In this document: piece after piece, positions 58,701 through 64,000 of the stretch
Layout: each line of letters begins with the position of its first letter
Position numbering within the stretch: the first letter of the stretch is position 1
Assembly: GCA_037903475.1 (NCBI GenBank)
Contig: JBAJFG010000076.1
Coordinates: 62,001 to 126,000, forward strand
Direction of reading: 5' to 3'
Origin: Ancylostoma caninum
Lineage: Eukaryota; Nematoda; Chromadorea; Rhabditida; Ancylostomatidae
Length of the DNA stretch: 64,000 nucleotides
Notes under the pieces: generated by a model
Databases searched by the model: none
What the model was told of the DNA's origin: nothing
The model's input: only the letters and a program-made list of their open reading frames with translations
Translations under genes and position numbers: made by a program

Positions 58701-61086
58701 TAACCCATAACTTCTGCGTGTTGGGTAACAAAGGCGGTGTCATTCACGAACAGATAGCTAATTTGTCTCTTTTTGAATCGCAGCAGTTGCTTTGCTGTCT
58801 GCAAACAAATGTTTGATTGGTGCTGTTATGTAATTTGGGTCATGGAAAAGAAGAGAGCAGCTGTTGCTCTAAGGTCCAGGATGTCGCTTTGGCACGGAAA
58901 GCCTGGAGTTTTCATGGATTCCAGGATTTTTCTCCAATTCCTGTGAGTATAGCCGGGTATTCAACCATAACTGATTTAACCCTTCCTCATAGAAAGGGTC
59001 TAATGTCCATTTGCCTTCCTTTGAGGCACAGTCCCCTCCCTGTAGCACGATTTTTACCTTTGCGCAACAGAGAAAACTTGAAAGGTATAAGTCTCAAAAG
59101 CTGCCTGAGACTGGTAGAAACTGCAAGGTTGTATGAGAGATCCTCGAATAACCAGGACAAGTACTCATAGTTAGCAACCTCTAACACCATAGCTTTGGCG
59201 TCGGTCTCGTTTTCATCTCTACTTTTCTACCCTGGATATTGCTATGTGGGTTGAATCCTCTGCTGGTTGTATCACTATCTTCTAGAACTCCTGTGGCTTC
59301 AATTCTACATCTTCTCCACCTACTCCTAGCTTCCATTAGTCGTTCTCACATTTGACTTGGTAGTACATATGATGAAATCTATTAGCTGCCTAACATGCCT
59401 GCCAGAGAGTTTTCAGCCGACATACAGAGAACTCCAGACGGCCGTATGCAAGGGGCGGCGGCGCAGCGTGGCATTCGAGTTCTCTGCTGCAGAAGCAGAC
59501 AACCAGAGCCAGCATGCAGAGCCCCTGTGTCTGTGACCAAGAAAGCCGCTCCACGCTTCCGCCCCTTTCACACAGTCGTTTGGAGTTACGTGGAAGAGTA
59601 ATAAGGGCTATGCACACTGGATATGCGCGTCGGTCGCGCTTCAGGGCGCACGCATCCACTTACGGAGGGTTTTTTCTAACGAGTGCTGGTCAGGGCCAGG
59701 GTGGCGGTCAAGACGTACGCTGCGACGCGACCGCGCCGCACGCATATGCTTCTCAAGTTCAGGTTGTTTCTTCAGATTCGACGCACTAAATGACATTGGT
59801 GGCCACCTTCTCACAGTTGGTGGGTGCCGATAACATTCGTCTGTCCCACTCAAGCTTGGAAAAGTTGTCCATATCCACGCAGAATTGCTCGAAGGCGGTA
59901 GCCGCGACGCGCACATGAACCGACCAATCACAGACCAGCAGCGTACCTCTTGTCATGTAGCCTCAGGGCGACATGTACATCCTGAACGAAAACACCGCGC
60001 GACGAGCGCGAGACGTGATATGCGTGCATTCTTCTTGCGTGCGAACCGCGTCAAGACGGCGCCAAGAACTACTTCTCATCTTACAGGCACCTCGAATTCA
60101 CGAATCTAATATTACATGAACTGCCTTATAATACCTTGCTTTCCGAACATGGAAGTTCCAGCACGTTCGGCAAGCAAGTTGGTGGACGTTATGTGGACGG
60201 CTGGTGAGGAGATGTCTGGGTTTTCTTTTTGTGTGTCACTTAGCATAAATAAAAAACCTATAAGTAGATGTACAGAAAATTTTTGACAGACGTGTTGTTC
60301 ACCGTCATCGATTTTCTTTGACATACCCTCAAAATTTCACCTACCCAAAAACCACTAGTGTTGTCATAATTTTATAAAACCTCTTACTAGCATTTTTGAA
60401 ACCTCCTGAGGCAGCGTATTTCATTGAGATTACCTAGGGAGTGTTAACAGCCTAAAAATTTACCCATTGTTAACACGGGCGTCAGTATCTTTACCCTTGG
60501 TAATCTCAATGCTACATCTCGGCACTGAATTAATCCATGTCTCTTTTCTGTCTGGATAATTATTACAGTATTCATTTATTTCCCAGGTTCTGCTACCCCG
60601 GGTGAAAGGATTGCAGTACTTTTGACAGGTTAAGTGGTATTCCTTGATCTTGCTCTTAGTTCTACGTCCTGGATCTTACCCGATAGCAGCCTTCCGTCGC
60701 GATGTCTGACGAGCACCCGTCTCGGCTTGTATGATGGATTATCAAGGCAGTAACCGGGCAGATATTTCAGCTGTTGCGTGTAGTGGGACGGCCTCTCATC
60801 TAAGATTGTCATACCCTGAAATAGAGAAGCCATAAATTCTGGGTCTTCCGGATCTGAAATGTTGCAAGAAGACGAGCATGTGCATGTGAATTCATGCAAT
60901 AGCATTGACAAAAACGACGGCAGGAAAGGTGAGGAGTGTGAACTCAGGATGAAAAGAAAAACGCGGTGAAACAGCAGGAAATACGGCTGTTACCTGGCTG
61001 AGCTGGCTGATCGAGCTGAGCTGGCTGTGGGTGCTCTCAAACATGACTTGTGGTATAGGTTCTTGTTCAGTTTCGAGCATAGTCAT
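49701..61086 (-). CDS. unrecognised 944-residue protein: beta-rich ends, coiled-coil middle
   Basis: I rebuilt 23 exons on the minus strand: 60994-61086, 60680-60815, 58304-58444, 58095-58240, 57915-57989, 56816-57133, 56344-56460, 56145-56261, 55905-56084, 55745-55846, 55395-55468, 54390-54512, 54005-54092, 53864-53943, 53598-53722, 52722-52862, 52604-52671, 52447-52538, 51652-51808, 50613-50790, 50017-50132, 49895-49962, 49701-49800. All junctions keep phase; the donor of exon 11 (GTTGGC) is the weakest, and two introns are under 70 bp. The N-terminal ~230 residues are beta-rich (VLVRHRDGRLLSGCGGDVEV, GTVVTVFGGKDTVIGI). The middle (exons 6-10) is charged and helical, probably coiled coil (RLSDYEDAERDKRASMVEKM). 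The C-terminal half again has short strands with WD-like spacing (CSGGLLHLAFDLE, SCYLILGYKDSRVQIFE) and ends KCLEKYRDFEF. A scaffold or beta-propeller protein is my inference. It could also be two genes. Confidence 0.6.
52055..52108. repeat. short tandem duplication, 26-bp unit
   Basis: TTTCATCCCGAAGTGCTTCT plus GGCAGC occurs twice in direct succession, in an intron of the minus-strand gene. Confidence 0.8.
53070..53335. repeat. tandem repeat, ~120-bp unit, two to three diverged copies
   Basis: GACATGTCT..TGGG followed by CGATACGCTGAA and ATATGACAACCA occurs at about 53070 and 53190. A shorter third copy follows near 53310. It lies in an intron of the minus-strand gene. Confidence 0.7.
54640..55110. 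repeat. cluster of GGTAATC/ACCCTGG motif repeats
   Basis: Phrases like TTACCCATTACTAACA..GGGCG, TTTACCCTAGGTAATCC and TTTACCCTGGATAATT recur three times here and singly near 52360 and 60440-60510. A degraded dispersed repeat in introns of the minus-strand gene. Confidence 0.55.
57230..57865. repeat. ACTAAT-type hexanucleotide microsatellite, ~600 bp
   Basis: Long runs of TACTAA units with substitutions (TACTAG, TAATAC, CACTAA), interrupted by a non-repetitive part at about 57590-57670. Lies in an intron of the minus-strand gene, between the exons at 57133 and 57915. Confidence 0.9.
59423..59592. mobile_element. palindromic MITE, GGAAACTCC family, diverged copy 4
   Basis: ACAGAGAACTCCAGACGGCC at the left, CGTTTGGAGTTACG at the right, with an internal GCGGCGGCGCAGCG block. 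More diverged than the other three copies. In an intron of the minus-strand gene. Confidence 0.65.
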
Positions 61087-61849
61087 TTTCCACGTAGTAG
61101 TGTGCGCTTCGAGGTATATTCCAGATAAGAAGAGCGATTGGATCTAACTGTTCTACACAGACTGTTCCCAAGTGATGCGGCGATTCTGAGGCGACAATAC
61201 TGTATGAGATTCTGAAACAGCGTCACTTCACCGCAACAGTGCCTCAGTTCACTTTTTTTCAAAGAAATTCAGTCCCAAAGGATTTTTTTGAGGGACTAGT
61301 CTTTGTTTTTGGAACTATCTGTTCTTATTGTATTTTAAGTAAGTAATTTACAATTTTTGAAGCGGACAATTACTTTTTTATTTCAAGTAATTCTCCAAGT
61401 CAACATTCATTGTTGGGTTACTTAAAACGGGAGCTGGACTGCCAATTGTAGCGAAAATTTGTGGAAATTAATGTATAACTAGGTGTGGGCGGAGCCTGAC
61501 AGGCGGATTGGTGTGAAATTGTCCAATGAACGACGACCCTGCCCTCGCCCTACAAAGCCACGCCCCTTTGGTTACGATGTAGGGGTTTATATTATAGTAT
61601 ACCTGGCACCTAATAATGCACTGATTCTAAAACTCGATCTCAAATGGATCGAAAATTCGAATAATCGAAGAAAAGAGAGCAGTACAGCCCTCAAATAATG
61701 AGAAGAAAGGATTCATACCTTTCCCTCTTATTAACATTTGGATTTTTTGCGTCGGGTTCCAAATCAATAGGGGAACCAATCAGGTGATTCCGTTCTAATT
61801 AAGTTGTAGACATACTTTATAGATAGAAATTGACATTACAGATAAATAT
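61087..61849. other. upstream flank of the minus-strand gene
   Basis: Expected promoter side of the gene starting at 61086. Contains a GGGCGGAGCC..CCAATG block at 61488-61530 similar to sequence at 5000-5080 and 47240-47300, a recurrent repeat of this genome. No gene seen. Confidence 0.35.
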
Positions 61850-62178
61850 TACAATACTGCTCCTAATCCTTGCAAAAAGGACGCGCGCGACGCACTAATA
61901 CGTCGCAACGCGTCTCCCTTTCGTAATTTTCTTAGAAATAAGAATATCCAACTTTTTTTTCCCGAACATGTGGATTCTCTGTATCACAACGGACCGAATG
62001 ATTCATAGATTTTTCAATATTGTTTTCTTACCGGTCAAAAACCTCACTACAAATTTAAGCAGACTTCCTTGTACCTGACCGCCTTAATCCGGAGTGATGA
62101 AAATACTACGTTTTTAATGGTTTTTACTGCAGAGTCGCGCGCGTCCTTTTTGCAAAGATTAGGAGCAGTATTGTAGAT
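61850..62178. mobile_element. MITE with ~40-bp inverted ends, TA target
   Basis: The left end CAATACTGCTCCTAATCCTT continues into GCAAAAAGGACGCGCGCGAC; the right end is its complement with few changes. TA flanks both ends, as in Tc1/mariner-type insertions. No coding capacity. Confidence 0.85.
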
Positions 62179-63770
62179 CTTGATTGCTTGTTATTCTAAC
62201 AAAATTTTATTCTGGTCTAAGCAGCATATCCGACGGAATTCCCAATTAAGGTCATATGTTCCACGTAATGTCCTAATTAAATTTTTGCTCGACACAGAAA
62301 TGGATGTTGTTGTACGACCAAGCAAATAATTATCTACCGAAAAAAATCGGAGGAAGACACAGAATGGAAGCATTGCATGTCCAAGGAATCTAATCCACTG
62401 TCAGTCCTACTACAGTCTTTGGAAAATCGGTAGGGAACAGGCAAACGTATGACAACAAATGACAGCTGAGAAATTGCGTAAGTTTTTGGTCTTGTTGTCC
62501 GTAATTTTCGCTGCGAACACATTTTTTTCTAGAAAATTTGAAAAAAAGCTCATATCTGAGTAGAGTATAGTAGCGTCTTGTATCTGAGTAGTATCTGAGT
62601 AGTATAGTAGCATCTTGTCGAGGCTACTATCTTAAAGCTATCTCTTAAAGCTCACCTCTTTCCAATGAGAGAGAATCGGGGGGGGGGGGGGGGGGGACAG
62701 GGTTCAGAATATCGTAGTATCCGTGCGAAATGCAGAAGTTCAAAGTGGGTGGTCGCGCAGCTTAGAAACTTGAAGAATTCGAACGATCGCCCCACCTCAT
62801 TGACAAGAAATTAGGACTATCTTTCGTCACTGATTAAAATCCATTTGGGGTCAAGACGTGACGTTTTTCCATTCTTCAGCTCTAGGGATTTGCCTCTTCC
62901 GTGGTGCAGCGAAGAAATTCAGCACGGTATTCCACAAATGTTTCACTGCTTACTCTTTGCTGTTGTCTATATCGCTAACTTACCGTTAGCAACAAAACAA
63001 ACAAAACGCAAGAAGGGGAAAATCTTATGAGTGTTATCATAGGATTATATATTGGATCGCCTAGTAGAGAAGGGCAGTTGTCGCCAAGACCTATGTGAGG
63101 CCTTTTCAGGGTGTAGCTCTGGTTTGGATAGCAGTACGACGCTTTCGAGGTTTCCAAAGAACAATTAAAGCAAAGCTGCACCCGCAGCCTTAAATTCAAA
63201 AATCACTACAACTGAAGTGAAAAGCTCTGATGGATATTTAGTGTAAGCAGGATTATGGCGTATGATAAGATAGTGGAGTAAGGATAGTAAGGAATGTAAA
63301 AATATGAGAGTTAAGGTTAGATCGAGAATGTCATAAAGTGGGAAACTAAATTGGCTGGCGGAAAGATGGATGGTGGAGGTGAATTCGCTACCTTACATTC
63401 GAAACCGCCTCATATGTACTATCGCGAGAGAATTTTGTTTATTTGTTTACATGTACATCGATGGCCCTCCGCCCAAGCTATAGTGTATGTATGATCTTTC
63501 TAAGAATTATATCCAGAAAACCTTGAATAATGGACTTTTTCAGGAATCATTGCAGTTTTGACCATTTTACTCAATAAGGGCGGTCGGCATAAGGAAACAG
63601 CCAGTGATAGTTCCAGAGCATTTGAAAAAATGATAACTTCTTGGCAGGCACGTAATAAAGAGCAAGGTGCCTTACTGCAAATGAAATTCATCAAAGTACT
63701 GAGAACACATGAAATAAGACATAAGATCAGAATGTACAACCACAACTTTTTTCCAAAGCTGGAAGTCAAC
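62179..63770. other. no supported gene
   Basis: AT-rich sequence. Contains tandem GTATCTGAGTAGTATA copies near 62555-62610 and the poly-G tract at 62678. No exon chain could be supported. Confidence 0.35.
62678..62696. repeat. 19-base poly-G tract
   Basis: Nineteen consecutive G on the + strand. Such tracts can form G-quadruplexes, and in C. elegans they depend on the DOG-1 helicase for stability. Confidence 0.95.
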
Positions 63771-64000
63771 ATAAAGTGGACGGCAACGGCGGTGGCCCAT
63801 CTGCGGCCTCGAGAAGGACGCAGCGCGACCGCGCCGCGCTCGCCGGGATCGGTGTCGTCACCTGCGGAATGCTATTTCTAGGGTCTTTTCTTTCCGATTT
63901 GCTTGAAAATCCTTAGAATCGAGTAGAAAAGCTGTAAGAAATTGCATAACAGCAGCTAATACATGGGTTACGGCGCGCGCGGCGCGGTTGCGCGACGTCC
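63771..64000. repeat. GC-rich inverted repeat, probably an element end cut by the window
   Basis: GCGCGACCGCGCCGCGC near 63823 and GCGCGGCGCGGTTGCGCG near 63976 are inverted relatives. A similar GACGCGACCGCGCCGCAC stretch is at 59728. The element is not complete in the window. Confidence 0.45.

Noticed and set aside
58610..58804. Minus-strand frame with YLFVNDTAFVT, faintly like a LINE reverse transcriptase box
   Set aside because: The core Asp-Asp is missing and flanking RT blocks are not found; too weak to call an element.
63558..63881. 107-codon + strand frame at the right end
   Set aside because: No domain, no splice context, and its C-terminal third lies in the GC-rich repeat.

Overview
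The window is nuclear DNA of a nematode, most likely a clade V (strongylid or hookworm-like) species. The genes are cut into many short exons by short introns ending in TTTCAG or TTTTAG. Splice acceptors lie a few bases before several start codons, as expected for trans-splicing. The gene set fits too: a USP/OTU double deubiquitinase as in C. elegans, a short RAD51 paralog, hus-1, rsu-1, an essential myosin light chain and taf-9. Most of these genes cannot be read from single open frames. I rebuilt them by joining exons so that every junction keeps phase.

Layout. 1-5274 (+): 3' part of a USP deubiquitinase with an OTU protease domain inside its catalytic domain. 5915-12583 (+): an 18-exon helical protein that I tentatively match to Integrator subunit 10; its first intron holds two inverted-repeat elements. 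12860-14412: a mariner-type MITE abutting a dead LINE fragment. 14790-21817: about 22 copies of a 318-bp satellite. 21818-24757: a young, internally deleted BEL/Pao-like LTR element on the minus strand, followed by two MITEs and a stray satellite copy. 26284-29198 (+): rsu-1. 29772-30397 (-): a 116-aa one-pass membrane protein, visible only after splicing. 30523-33349: a 2.8-kb Mutator-like element with very long inverted ends and a 9-bp target duplication, with a MITE nested in it. 34128-39279 (+): a RAD51 paralog and hus-1, arranged as an operon. 39792-42669 (+): essential myosin light chain. 44069-44886 (+): taf-9. 44887-49700: gene-poor DNA with a MITE and repeat debris. 49701-61086 (-): a 23-exon gene for a 944-aa protein I do not recognise. 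61087-64000: a MITE, a 19-G tract and GC-rich repeat sequence, with no gene I can support.

How the genes relate. The RAD51 paralog and hus-1 both act in the DNA damage response and appear to share one promoter. TAF9 and INTS10 (if correct) act in RNA polymerase II transcription. The other genes are unrelated housekeeping genes. At least six families of non-autonomous DNA elements sit in introns and between genes. Three of them share TTAA target sites and tips starting AGGCAG. None interrupts an exon I could define.
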